In this document: positions 54,836 through 63,572 of the stretch, piece after piece
Position numbering within the stretch: position 1 is the first letter of the stretch
Layout of the letters: the number at the start of each line of letters is the position of its first letter
Assembly: GCA_001464475.1 (NCBI GenBank)
Contig: LNDX01000001.1
Location: 372,001-436,000 of the forward strand
Origin: Flavobacteriaceae bacterium Ga0077528
GTDB taxonomy: Bacteria > Bacteroidota > Bacteroidia > Flavobacteriales > Flavobacteriaceae
Length of the DNA: 64,000 bases
Direction of reading: 5' to 3'
The notes under the pieces: generated by a model
Seen by the model: the letters and a program-made list of their open reading frames with translations, nothing else
What the model was told of the DNA's origin: nothing
Database searches by the model: none
Program-made: the position numbers and the translations under genes

Positions 54836-55295
54836 CTTCTTCGGCAACTTGTTTTCTCAGATTCATTTCGGCTTCAGTAGCTGTCAATTGTAAATCTGGT
54901 AATGTATCAACTGATATTGCTAAAATGGAATCTTTGTTGACTTTAGCGTATTCTAAATTTCCATTTAAAACTTTTTTAATAGACTCCAGATAAGCTTCGT
55001 TTTTCTTAATAGCAAACTCCAATGAATCTGATTTTAGAGCTAATTCTGTAGCGTCTTTTTTAAGTTTTGTTGAAGTGTAACCTGGAATATATTCTCTTAA
55101 AGGAGTAAAAGCAATAATAAAAGTAGTCACAAAAATGATTAAAATAGCTCCAATTGAGGCAAAAACAAAGACATTCATCAAGGTTAATCTCAATGAAAAA
55201 ACTTCTTCAAAAGTCTCATCATTTAAAATTACTAAACGATTTTTTGTGAAAAGATGTTTCTTTAATTTTTGCTTTTTGAGGCGCTTTTCAGACAT
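54807..55295 (-). CDS. Membrane-anchored coiled-coil protein, resembling the N-terminal half of an M23 peptidase
   Basis: One hundred sixty-two residues: a basic start (MSEKRLKKQKLKKHLFTKNR), one transmembrane helix (VFVFASIGAILIIFVTTFII) and a coiled-coil-prone region to the end. From memory, Flavobacteriia M23 metallopeptidases begin this way (VILNDETFEEVFSLRLT, then AFTPLREYIPGYTSTKLKK) but continue for ~130 residues with HxH zinc-binding motifs. Here translation stops at a low-complexity tract and no such motif follows before sdpI. It may be a truncated gene. Confidence 0.7.
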   Translation of the reverse strand: MSEKRLKKQKLKKHLFTKNRLVILNDETFEEVFSLRLTLMNVFVFASIGAILIIFVTTFIIAFTPLREYIPGYTSTKLKKDATELALKSDSLEFAIKKNEAYLESIKKVLNGNLEYAKVNKDSILAISVDTLPDLQLTATEAEMNLRKQVAEEEKKKIEKRK

Positions 55296-55454
55296 GTTTT
55301 TTTATTATTATACAAATATAGAAAATTTGTTGAATTGCTATGTTTATTAAGGTTTTTGGTTTTTAAAAAAATAAAAAGAATAACTAAATACAGTATTAAA
55401 CTTAAATTAATTGTAAAAATTTTTAGTAATCACAATTCACGACCATTTTATTTT

Positions 55455-55462
55455 TACATTTG
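55455..55462 (+). promoter_or_regulatory. -7 promoter box of tatA
   Basis: TACATTTG, matching TAnnTTTG, 42 bp before the tatA start. No clear -33 TTG at the expected spacing. Confidence 0.55.
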
Positions 55463-55504
55463 CATATTGTAAATAACTGAATTTAATTTTTAATAAATAA
55501 AAAA

Positions 55505-55705
55505 ATGAATTTTTTAACTATATTTTTAGGGTTTATGCCAGGAGGATCTGAGTGGATACTTATCATTGTAGTGGTATTGTTACTTTTTGGAGGTAAAAAA
55601 ATTCCCGAACTAATGAAAGGTTTAGGCTCTGGAATAAATGAATTTAAAAAAGCCTCAAAAGGTGAAGATCAACCTGCTGATTCTAAAAAAGAAGAAACTA
55701 AATAG
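55505..55705 (+). CDS. tatA: Sec-independent translocase TatA/TatE-family protein
   Basis: Sixty-six residues: short periplasmic start, one transmembrane helix ([18 protein letters not shown]) and the amphipathic helix with the [20 protein letters not shown] motif, then a charged tail. TatA oligomers form the pore of the twin-arginine pathway. tatC is not in the window. It is monocistronic, with its own promoter box and a terminator. Confidence 0.93.
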   Translation: MNFLTIFLGFMPGGSEWILIIVVVLLLFGGKKIPELMKGLGSGINEFKKASKGEDQPADSKKEETK

Positions 55706-55725
55706 TTTCGAAATTCCAATATTAA

Positions 55726-55769
55726 AAATTCCAAATTCCAATTGATTTATTGGAATTTGGAATTTTTTT
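55726..55769 (+). terminator. tatA terminator
   Basis: Seventeen-base perfect stem (AAATTCCAAATTCCAAT with ATTGGAATTTGGAATTT), six-base loop, then TTTT. It lies 20 bp after tatA and just before the convergent tex stop, so it may work for both. Confidence 0.9.
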
Positions 55770-55772
55770 GCT

Positions 55773-57899
55773 TTATAATACCATCGTCAATTGAATACGT
55801 TTTCTGTCTTCATCAACCTCAACAACTTTTACTTGAACGTGTTGGTGGAGTTTTACGACTTCATTTACATCACTAACAAATCCTGCTTTTAGTTGGGAAA
55901 TGTGAACCAAACCACTTTCTTTTACACCAATATCTACAAAACAGCCAAAAGCGGTGATGTTGTTAACAATTCCTGGTAAAATCATTCCGGTGCGAACGTC
56001 TTTTATGGTTTTTACATTTGGGTCAAATTCGAAAATTTTAGCGGCTTTTCTTGGGTCTAATCCTGGTTTTTCTAATTCTTTCAGAATGTCTTTTATACCA
56101 AGAATTCCGATGGTTTCATTGGTGTAACTTTCTGGTTTTATTAAGGCTATTTTTTCTTTGTTGGCTATTAATTCGTTAACCGAAATTTTTAAATCTTTTG
56201 CCATTTTCTCCACAATTGGATAAGCTTCTGGATGTACCGCCGAATTATCTAAAGGATTTTTTCCATTGTGAATTCTAACGAAAGCTGCAGCTTGTTGATA
56301 CGCTTTTTCACCAAGTCTTGGTACTTTTTTAATTTGTTTTCTATCTTCAAATGGGCCATTTTCTTGACGATAAGCAATAATATTTTCGGCCATCTTCTCT
56401 CCTATTCCACTGACATAACTCAACAATGATTTACTTGCTGTATTGATGTTAATTCCAACTGAATTCACACATCTAATCACGGTGTTATCCAATTCTTCTT
56501 TCAATTTTGTTTGATCTACATCGTGTTGATATTGTCCAACTCCTATAGATTTTGCATCGATTTTTACCAATTCTGCTAAAGGGTCTGAAAGTCGTCTTCC
56601 AATAGAAACCGAACCACGAACTGTAACATCATAATTTGGAAATTCGTCTCTCGCAATTTTACTTGCCGAATAAATTGATGCTCCAGCTTCTGAAACTACA
56701 AAAACTTGAACTGGTTTATCGAAAGCAATTTTCTTGATAAAGAATTCGGTTTCGCGGCTTGCGGTTCCGTTTCCGATAGAAATTGCTTCAATATTGTAGG
56801 CGTTCACCATCGATTTTATCTTTTTCATCGCCATTGCTGTTTCATTTTGCGGCTGATGCGGATAAATGGTTTCGTTGTATAATAAATCGCCTTTTTCATC
56901 TAAACAAACTATTTTGCAACCACTTCTGTAACCTGGATCGATGGCTAAAATTCGTTTTTCTCCCAATGGTGGCGCAAGTAAAAGCTGGCTCAAATTTCCT
57001 GCAAAAACGTCAATCGCTTTTATATCGGCTTTGGCTTTGGCTTCTTGTAATGTTTCGTTTGATATAGCTGGATGAAGTAATCTTTTGAAACTGTCTTCAA
57101 TGGCCAATTGAACGTGATTAATCGATGGACTATTACCGTTTTTGATTATGATTTCATCAATCAAATCGTAAGTTTCATCAATATCGGTTTCGATTTTTAG
57201 TTTAATAAAACCTTCGTTTTCGGCACGAAGCATTGCTAATAATCTATGTGAAGGTGCTTTTGACAAAGGTTCTGCCCAATCAAAATATTGTTTGAATTTT
57301 TGAGCGTCTTCTTCTTCCGCTTTCTTTTTTACAACTTTAGTTTCAATAACTGCTTTTCTGTTATACAGTCGACGCAAACCTTGACGCACGGCAATATTTT
57401 CGTTTATCCATTCGGCAACGATATCTCTTGCGCCTTGCAGCGCTTCTTCTTCGTTTTCAACATTTTCATTGATATATTGTGTTGAAAGAAAATCTACATC
57501 ATCATTTTTTTGAGCTAAAATTAATGTTGCTAATGGTTCTAATCCATTTTCACGCGCAACATCAGCACGAGTTTTTTTCTTCTTTTTATAAGGTAAATAT
57601 AAGTCTTCTATTTCTTGTAAATCGAATGACTTTTCAATTTTCGATTTTAATTCTGGCGAAAGCTGTCCTTGTTCTTCAATAGTTTTAAGGATGCTTTCTT
57701 TACGTTTTGCAATCTCATCAAATTGTTTAGAAAGTTTAGCAATATTTTCTACTTGAACCTCATCTAGATTTCCGGTTTGATCTTTTCGATAACGCGAAAT
57801 AAAAGGAATGGTACAATCTTCAGCAAGCAATTTTAAAGTTGCTTCAATGTTTTTTGGAGTCGTGTTTACTTGGCTTTGAATGAAATTTATGTTCGTCAT
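55773..57899 (-). CDS. tex: Tex family RNA-binding transcription accessory protein
   Basis: Seven hundred eight residues with the Tex layout: N-terminal helical region (QVENIAKLSKQFDEIAKRKE), a YqgF-like domain (ILAIDPGYRSGCKIVCLDEK, EAISIGNGTASRETEFFIKK), helix-hairpin-helix units (GININTASKSLLSYVSGIGE) and a C-terminal S1 domain (GMILPGIVNNITAFGCFVDI, GVKESGLVHISQL). Tex/Spt6-like proteins bind RNA and act in transcription and RNA processing. Complete and typical. Confidence 0.95.
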   Translation of the reverse strand: MTNINFIQSQVNTTPKNIEATLKLLAEDCTIPFISRYRKDQTGNLDEVQVENIAKLSKQFDEIAKRKESILKTIEEQGQLSPELKSKIEKSFDLQEIEDLYLPYKKKKKTRADVARENGLEPLATLILAQKNDDVDFLSTQYINENVENEEEALQGARDIVAEWINENIAVRQGLRRLYNRKAVIETKVVKKKAEEEDAQKFKQYFDWAEPLSKAPSHRLLAMLRAENEGFIKLKIETDIDETYDLIDEIIIKNGNSPSINHVQLAIEDSFKRLLHPAISNETLQEAKAKADIKAIDVFAGNLSQLLLAPPLGEKRILAIDPGYRSGCKIVCLDEKGDLLYNETIYPHQPQNETAMAMKKIKSMVNAYNIEAISIGNGTASRETEFFIKKIAFDKPVQVFVVSEAGASIYSASKIARDEFPNYDVTVRGSVSIGRRLSDPLAELVKIDAKSIGVGQYQHDVDQTKLKEELDNTVIRCVNSVGININTASKSLLSYVSGIGEKMAENIIAYRQENGPFEDRKQIKKVPRLGEKAYQQAAAFVRIHNGKNPLDNSAVHPEAYPIVEKMAKDLKISVNELIANKEKIALIKPESYTNETIGILGIKDILKELEKPGLDPRKAAKIFEFDPNVKTIKDVRTGMILPGIVNNITAFGCFVDIGVKESGLVHISQLKAGFVSDVNEVVKLHQHVQVKVVEVDEDRKRIQLTMVL

Positions 57900-58045
57900 T
57901 TTATGCTTAATTTAATGCAGTAGTTTTTAATTTTATCGAAAGATTTATGGTTTTTATGTTTAGTCAAATATATCAATTATCAATCATACTATATTATGAT
58001 AAAAAACATTAATTCAGTCAGTTGGTTGACGGAATTAATATGAAT

Positions 58046-58372
58046 TTAGTAATTTGACATTATAGAATTATAAATTTTAAATCCTAAATCGGTGTAAAGA
58101 ATTCCAAGCGGAATGTTTATTAACAGAAGAAATAAAGTAAAAAGTATGGTGCTTCTTTTTTCGACTTCTTTAAAAAAGGAAATAGCTAATTTCAAAAAGA
58201 TATAGCTATTAAAACCCAAAGCTGTGAAAAAATATAAAAAAACAAAATAGATAGTTCCTTTAAACTCTGTCACGTAAAAAATTACCATAAGTATTGTTGC
58301 CACTAAAAAAGTGAACAGGGAAACTTTTCTTCCAAAATTTATATCTTTATGTAATGTTTCGTTTAGATCCAA
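58046..58372 (-). CDS. Small membrane protein of unknown function
   Basis: One hundred eight residues with three hydrophobic helices (VSLFTFLVATILMVIFYVTE, IYFVFLYFFTALGFNSYIFL, STILFTLFLLLINIPLGILY). No recognised family. It begins 4 bp after the rpiB stop and so is co-transcribed with it. Confidence 0.65.
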   Translation of the reverse strand: MDLNETLHKDINFGRKVSLFTFLVATILMVIFYVTEFKGTIYFVFLYFFTALGFNSYIFLKLAISFFKEVEKRSTILFTLFLLLINIPLGILYTDLGFKIYNSIMSNY

Positions 58373-58376
58373 ATTT

Positions 58377-58805
58377 TTAACAGCTTATTTTATCAACTCT
58401 TGTTGCGTGTCTTCCTCCTTCAAAATCGGTAGTTAAAAAAGTATCTACAATTTCTATTGCTTGTTGAATAGATGTAAATCTCGCCGGAATACTTACCACA
58501 TTTGCATCATTATGTTGGCGCGCAAGCGCCGAAATTTCTTTGGTCCAACAAAGAGCAGCTCTAATTCCTTGATGTTTGTTAGCCGTCATTGCGATTCCGT
58601 TGCCACTTCCGCAAATTACGATTCCTAAATCGGCTTTTCCTGATTCAACATCGGTAGCAACAGGATGACCAAAATCAGGATAATCAACACTATCAAAAGT
58701 ATCGGTTCCGTGGTTTAAAATTTCATGACCTTTTGATGTTAAATAATGAACAATTGCTTTTTTATAATCTGGTCCTGCGTGGTCGTTTCCGATAGAGATT
58801 TTCAT
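58377..58805 (-). CDS. rpiB: Ribose-5-phosphate isomerase B
   Basis: RpiB/LacAB-type isomerase of about 142 residues. The start at 58805 (MKISIGNDHAGPDYKK) is preferred to an upstream Met adding 19 unconserved residues. Active-site features: DHAG (8-11), HGTDTFDSVDYPD, VICGSGNGIAMTANK with Cys65, and the C-terminal GGRHATRVDKIS. A TAAATTTG box lies upstream on the minus strand (58832-58839). It interconverts ribose-5-phosphate and ribulose-5-phosphate. Confidence 0.93.
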   Translation of the reverse strand: MKISIGNDHAGPDYKKAIVHYLTSKGHEILNHGTDTFDSVDYPDFGHPVATDVESGKADLGIVICGSGNGIAMTANKHQGIRAALCWTKEISALARQHNDANVVSIPARFTSIQQAIEIVDTFLTTDFEGGRHATRVDKISC

Positions 58806-59486
58806 AATAAATTGTGTTGTAGTTGTGGAAACAAATTTAGTTAATCTTATTTGTATTTCCATTTCATTTTTATAAAAATATAACTGCTTGATTTACTTAC
58901 GTTAAGGAAATATTGTTAATAAGATATATTTATAAGTAGCTGTAAATCATTACATTTTATTTAATTCAAATGTTAAAATTTTACATTGTTAATAGTGTTT
59001 TGTAATTCGTTGATAATCAGTTAACGTTAAGTTAACATCAATTGTTAACAACTTAAGATAGAAATTTAGAAGTTTTTCTTGGTTGTATGTAAATTAATTG
59101 TAATCAAAAATTGGTATTTAAAATCCAAATTTAGTTTGGTGAATTTTTAGAAAAGTTATCAATATAAAAAACTACTTTTTCAACAGAAATTAACAATCAA
59201 AGTTATCTACAAAATATTTGTTTTTTTACTTGTTAACAACTGTTAATGAAATCTAAAAATTACTTCAAAATGAATGATTTACTTTCTTAAAACTATGTTG
59301 ATAAATCGGTATAAAAAAGTATAACTTGAAAATCAACTTTTAAAAATTAAAGTTATTGTACAAATTAACACGCTATAATAACCATCATAAATTAATTTAA
59401 ATTTAAATTTTCTTTTTGTTGTTTTTAATAGATGTTGAAAACTTTCAAATTTTAGAAAATAGAATAAAGAGAAAAGAAAATAGATT
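58806..59486. other. 0.68-kb non-coding A+T-rich region, candidate replication origin
   Basis: No open frame of note. It has DnaA-box-like words TTATCTACA (59203-59211), TTATCAACA (complement of 59296-59304), TTATCAACG (complement of 59008-59016) and TTATCAATA (59156-59164), plus many GTTAAC/TGTTAACAA words (59019-59060 and 59228-59246). Genes left of it are mainly on the minus strand and genes to the right mainly plus, as expected for diverging replication forks. dnaA is not in the window. The first ~60 bp also hold the rpiB promoter. Confidence 0.4.
59456..59485. repeat. Low-complexity AGAAAATAGA element left of the DUF2007 gene
   Basis: Purine-rich run (AAAATAGAATAAAGAGAAAA, then GAAAATAGA) that is the inverted counterpart of TCTATTTTC repeats at 59767-59793, so the DUF2007 gene is flanked by an inverted pair. 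Confidence 0.6.
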
Positions 59487-59720
59487 TTATACTATTTCTA
59501 AATTTGTATTTAAGTTATTCAAAATCTCTTTTACTCTTTCAACATCGTTTGGATGTACTTTTAAATCAATTCCGCCGTATGCATAACTTGCTAATGGATC
59601 GACAGCTATTAAATTTTCATTTTGAAATAAATACGGAATTTCTTCATGGTCTAAAATAGATTTTAAAACCATGATTTCGTGAGCAAAATTAAATGTAGCA
59701 ACGGTTATTAATTCAGTCAT
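59487..59720 (-). CDS. DUF2007 family protein (putative signal transducing protein)
   Basis: Seventy-seven residues from MTELITVATFNFAHEIMVLK (start at 59720; an upstream Met would add eight residues). The fold begins with a beta-alpha unit (VLKSILDHEEIPYLFQNENL) and ends GIDLKVHPNDVERVKEILNN. DUF2007 proteins are small cytosolic beta-alpha units of unknown function. Lies alone, flanked by inverted low-complexity elements. Confidence 0.87.
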   Translation of the reverse strand: MTELITVATFNFAHEIMVLKSILDHEEIPYLFQNENLIAVDPLASYAYGGIDLKVHPNDVERVKEILNNLNTNLEIV

Positions 59721-59766
59721 TTTAAATTTTTTATAAAGATACAAAAGTTATATTTTCGATAAATCT

Positions 59767-59793
59767 ATTCTCTATTTTCTATTTTCTATTTTC
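59767..59793. repeat. TCTATTTTC tandem repeat
   Basis: About three copies of TCTATTTTC-like units, 37 bp before rnr. Inverted relative to 59456-59485 and related to 54798-54835. Confidence 0.65.
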
Positions 59794-59829
59794 TTCTTCG
59801 TAATTTTAAACCTTATTAGAAAAAAGATT

Positions 59830-62010
59830 ATGAGTAAATTCCCAAAAAAGTTTGGAAAAAAAGAGAAAACTTTCTCTGAAAAGATTTTAAAAATACTATC
59901 ACAAAATGCCAATAAACCATTCAATTACAAACAAATATGTGCTGTTCTTGAATTGAACGATACTAAAAGTAGAAACGAAATTATTAAAGATTTAAAAATT
60001 CTTGCTGCTCAAAAAGTAATTATTGAAAGTGAGCCTGGAAAATATTTAGTAAAAGCTGTTTCGCAAGATTACTACGAAGGAACGATTGATATGACTTCTC
60101 GAAGAACCGCATATTTTATTTGCGACGAATTTGAAGATGATGTTTTTATACCTACAAATAACTTGAATCATGCTTTAGATAAAGATAAAGTTAAGGTTTA
60201 TGTTTATAACCGTCGTCGTGGTAAAAAACCAGAAGGAGAAGTAATTGAAGTTCTTGAAAGAGCTAAAACAGAATTCGTTGGAGTTATTGACATTCAAAAG
60301 AACTTTGCTTTTGTAACTACTGCTAATGCTAAAATGTACACTGATATTTTTATTCCAAAAGATAAATATAATGGAGCTGAACAAGGCGATGTTGTTGTTG
60401 TAAAAATTGAAGATTGGCCAAAGAAAGCCGATTCACCTTTTGGTTCAGTAATCAATGTTTTAGGAAAACCAGGAGAACACGATACTGAAATTCACGCGAT
60501 TCTTGCAGAGTATGGTTTACCTTATGATTTTCCAGTTGATGTTGAAGTTTTTGCACAAAAATTAGATACTGCGATTCATCCAGAAGAAATTACAAAGCGT
60601 CGTGATATGCGCGACACTTTGACTTATACCATTGATCCAAAAGATGCTAAAGATTTTGATGATGCTTTATCGTTCAAAAAATTAGAAAACGGAAATTATG
60701 AAATCGGAATTCATATTGCCGATGTTTCGCATTATTTGCAAGAAGGAACTATTTTAGATGATGAAGCTTATAACAGAGCAACTTCGGTTTATTTGGTTGA
60801 TAGAGTTGTGCCAATGTTACCTGAAGTTTTATCCAATTTTGCTTGTTCACTTCGTCCAAATGAAGAAAAATATACGTTTTCAGCCATTTTTGAAATTGAT
60901 AATAAAGCAACTGTTTTAAATCAATGGTTTGGTAGAACCGTTATTAATTCTGACCAACGTTTTGCTTATGAAGAAGCGCAAGTGATTATTGAAACCAAAT
61001 CTTCAACAATTCCAGCTGAAATTTCATTAACTGGAAAAGAATATAAAGCTTCCGATGAAGTAACAGAAGCGACTTTAAAATTGGATGAACTAGCTAAAAT
61101 TCTTAGAAGAAAACGAATGAATGAAGGTGCTATTTCATTTGATAAAGTGGAAGTAAAATTCAATTTAGATGAAAATGGTGAACCAGAAGGTGTTTATTTC
61201 AAAGTTTCAAAAGATGCTAATCATTTGATAGAAGAATTCATGCTTTTAGCGAATAGAAAAGTAGCAGAATTTATAGGAAAACAAAAGAAAACTTTTGTGT
61301 ATAGAATTCACGATGAGCCTAATGAAGACAAACTTTTTGCAATGCAAGCTTTGATTTCAAAATTTGGTTACAAAATAGATTTGCGTGATAAAAAAGATAT
61401 TTCAAAATCATTGAATAAATTGATGGAAGATGTCAATGGTAAGAAAGAGCAAAATCTAATTGACACTTTAGCCATCAGAACAATGAGTAAAGCAAAATAT
61501 TCAACTGAAAATATTGGTCACTACGGATTAGCTTTTGATTATTACAGCCATTTTACGTCACCAATTAGACGTTATCCTGATGTTATGGTACATCGTTTAC
61601 TTCAATATTATTTAGATGGCGGAAAATCGGTTTCTGCAGAAGTGTTTGAAGAAAAATGCGAACATTCTAGTAATATGGAAAGTCTTGCTACAAATGCTGA
61701 ACGCGATTCGATCAAATACATGCAAATTAAATACATGCAAGATCACAAAGACGAAGAGTTTTTGGGTGTAATTTCTGGTGTAACCGAATGGGGAATTTAT
61801 GTAGAAATAATTTCTAATAAATGCGAAGGAATGTGCAGAATTCGTGAAATTAAAGATGATTATTACACGTTTGATGAAAAACAATATGCTTTAGTTGGCG
61901 AAATTTCTAAGAGTTTACTACAATTAGGCGACGAAGTTTACGTTAAAGTAAAGAATGCCGATTTGGTTAAAAAACAATTAGATTTTACTTTTTTAAGAAA
62001 GAATGAGTAA
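59830..62010 (+). CDS. rnr: Ribonuclease R
   Basis: 3'-to-5' exoribonuclease of 726 residues. N-terminal helix-turn-helix (NYKQICAVLELNDTKSRNEI), two cold-shock-like domains (80-240), the RNB domain with catalytic acids in DPKDAKDFDDAL (269-280), ADVSHYLQEG, LANRKVAEFIGKQKKTFVYR, HYGLAFDYYSHFTSPIRRYP, and a C-terminal S1 domain (EEFLGVISGVTEWGIYVEII). Degrades structured RNA. First gene on the rightward strand after the candidate origin. Confidence 0.97.
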   Translation: MSKFPKKFGKKEKTFSEKILKILSQNANKPFNYKQICAVLELNDTKSRNEIIKDLKILAAQKVIIESEPGKYLVKAVSQDYYEGTIDMTSRRTAYFICDEFEDDVFIPTNNLNHALDKDKVKVYVYNRRRGKKPEGEVIEVLERAKTEFVGVIDIQKNFAFVTTANAKMYTDIFIPKDKYNGAEQGDVVVVKIEDWPKKADSPFGSVINVLGKPGEHDTEIHAILAEYGLPYDFPVDVEVFAQKLDTAIHPEEITKRRDMRDTLTYTIDPKDAKDFDDALSFKKLENGNYEIGIHIADVSHYLQEGTILDDEAYNRATSVYLVDRVVPMLPEVLSNFACSLRPNEEKYTFSAIFEIDNKATVLNQWFGRTVINSDQRFAYEEAQVIIETKSSTIPAEISLTGKEYKASDEVTEATLKLDELAKILRRKRMNEGAISFDKVEVKFNLDENGEPEGVYFKVSKDANHLIEEFMLLANRKVAEFIGKQKKTFVYRIHDEPNEDKLFAMQALISKFGYKIDLRDKKDISKSLNKLMEDVNGKKEQNLIDTLAIRTMSKAKYSTENIGHYGLAFDYYSHFTSPIRRYPDVMVHRLLQYYLDGGKSVSAEVFEEKCEHSSNMESLATNAERDSIKYMQIKYMQDHKDEEFLGVISGVTEWGIYVEIISNKCEGMCRIREIKDDYYTFDEKQYALVGEISKSLLQLGDEVYVKVKNADLVKKQLDFTFLRKNE

Positions 62011-62014
62011 AATT

Positions 62015-62038
62015 AGTGTTCAGTTTCCAGTGTTCAGT
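62015..62038. repeat. Dispersed 24-bp GTTCAGT repeat, copy 2
   Basis: Same element as 17568-17591 with one difference (TTTC versus TTCC at the centre), 4 bp after the rnr stop, then a T-run. Confidence 0.85.
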
Positions 62039-62102
62039 AATTTTTTTTTATCTTTTACTGTAACAATTCTGTTTTACTCTTGTCTTTAAAAGAAAAAACA
62101 TC

Positions 62103-62771
62103 ATGAAAAAAATAATTTGTAGTTTCTTATTGCTAAGTTCTATCGCATTTTCACAAACAGAAAAAAGTGTTGGTGATTTTAATAAAGTAACTTCTTTTGA
62201 TCAAATTGAAGTTTTACTAATTCCTTCTGATGAGAATAAAGTAGTTCTAGACGGTTCAGGTTCAGAAGATGTTGAAATTGTTAATAAAAATGGTGAGTTA
62301 AAAATTAGAATGCGTTTAACAAAAATGCTTTCTGGTGAAAATATTTCAGCTACGGTTTATTACAAAAATATAGATGCAGTTGAAGCTAATGAAGGTTCGC
62401 GAATTTCTTCTGAAGCTACATTTAATTCTACCACTTTTGATATCATTGCAAAAGAAGGATCGCAAATTAAAATCAAAATAAATGTAGATAGATTAACAGT
62501 AAGAGTTGCTAATGGTTCTACTATTTCAATCTCTGGAACTGCTAAAAATCAAGATGTTTTAATCAATTCTGGTGGAATTTATGAAGCTGAAAGACTTAAA
62601 ACTAGTCAAACTATAATTACTGCAAATGCTGGTGGAGATGCTGATGTTTATGCAACTGATTTGGTTGACGCTAAAGTTCGCGCTGGAGGTGATATCAGAA
62701 TTTTTGGTAGACCAAAACAAATCAATCAAAAAATTGTAGCTGGCGGAACGATTAAAGAAGGAAATGATTAG
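62103..62771 (+). CDS. Exported DUF2807 (GIN-domain) protein
   Basis: Two hundred twenty-two residues with a signal peptide (MKKIICSFLLLSSIAFSQ) and a repetitive right-handed beta structure (FDQIEVLLIPSDENKVVLDG, NKDVLINSGGIYEAERL-type turns, ITANAGGDADVYATDLVDAK, AGGDIRIFGRPKQINQKIVA). This is the putative auto-transporter adhesin head GIN domain of Bacteroidetes. It probably functions at or outside the envelope; partner unknown. Not a true autotransporter, as no barrel is present. Confidence 0.9.
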   Translation: MKKIICSFLLLSSIAFSQTEKSVGDFNKVTSFDQIEVLLIPSDENKVVLDGSGSEDVEIVNKNGELKIRMRLTKMLSGENISATVYYKNIDAVEANEGSRISSEATFNSTTFDIIAKEGSQIKIKINVDRLTVRVANGSTISISGTAKNQDVLINSGGIYEAERLKTSQTIITANAGGDADVYATDLVDAKVRAGGDIRIFGRPKQINQKIVAGGTIKEGND

Positions 62772-62855
62772 TACTTTTTGTTTATCAGAATAAAAGTTAG
62801 ATATTTGATGAAGCAAAGTTTATTCTTTTAAACTTCAAATCCATATACTTTTTAA

Positions 62856-63539
62856 ATGATAAACGATATATTATCTGCCATACCTTGGGGAATTTTACTT
62901 GCATTTACTGTTGGGCCAGTTTTTTTTGTATTACTTGAAACCAGTATTACAAAAGGATTTAGAGCAGCAATGGTTTTTGACTTCGGAGTAGTTTTTGCCG
63001 ATTTTATATTCATTCTTATAGCTTATTTTTCTACCAATCAAATACTTGAAAAACTTAAAGACGATCCAGGATTATTTATCTTTGGTGGCGCTGTAATGTT
63101 GGCCTACGGAGTCATTTCATATGTAAAAGAAAAAAAGAGTTACAAAAAGCAACTAGATGAAGAACTTGAAGATGATAATATCCAAAAAAACAACTACTTA
63201 GGTTTATTTTTTAAAGGATTTTTATTGAATTTCATCAACATTGGAGTCTTAGCTTTTTGGATGGGAATCATCATTGTTTTTGGTCCAAAACTAAATATGG
63301 AAACCAACAGAATTATACTTTTCATAGCTTGTATTATCCTTACTTATTTCGCTGTTGATATCATAAAAATTATGGTTGCCAAACAACTAAAATCAAGAAT
63401 GACTCCACACAATATTTATAAGATAAAAAGAGTTATCAGTATTATTCTAATGATTTTTGGTGGTTTTTTAATGGCTCAAGGTTTCTTCCCAAAAGAAAAA
63501 GAAATGATAAAAGAGAAGTTGGAGCAGTTGAAGAATTGA
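62856..63539 (+). CDS. LysE family translocator
   Basis: Inner-membrane exporter of 227 residues with about six helices: IPWGILLAFTVGPVFFVLLE (GPVFFV is the family's conserved start), GFRAAMVFDFGVVFADFIFI, FGGAVMLAYGVISYVKEKKS, then NFINIGVLAFWMGIIIVFGP. Members export amino acids such as lysine, threonine or homoserine lactones. Substrate not determined. Starts 85 bp after the DUF2807 gene. Confidence 0.9.
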   Translation: MINDILSAIPWGILLAFTVGPVFFVLLETSITKGFRAAMVFDFGVVFADFIFILIAYFSTNQILEKLKDDPGLFIFGGAVMLAYGVISYVKEKKSYKKQLDEELEDDNIQKNNYLGLFFKGFLLNFINIGVLAFWMGIIIVFGPKLNMETNRIILFIACIILTYFAVDIIKIMVAKQLKSRMTPHNIYKIKRVISIILMIFGGFLMAQGFFPKEKEMIKEKLEQLKN

Positions 63540-63572
63540 TGGTAGAAATCTAATAGTTATAGTATATTTTAC

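Noticed and set aside
71-63539. tRNA or rRNA genes in the gaps
   Set aside because: No cloverleaf-compatible G+C-rich segment or rRNA-like stretch was noticed in the intergenic sequences.
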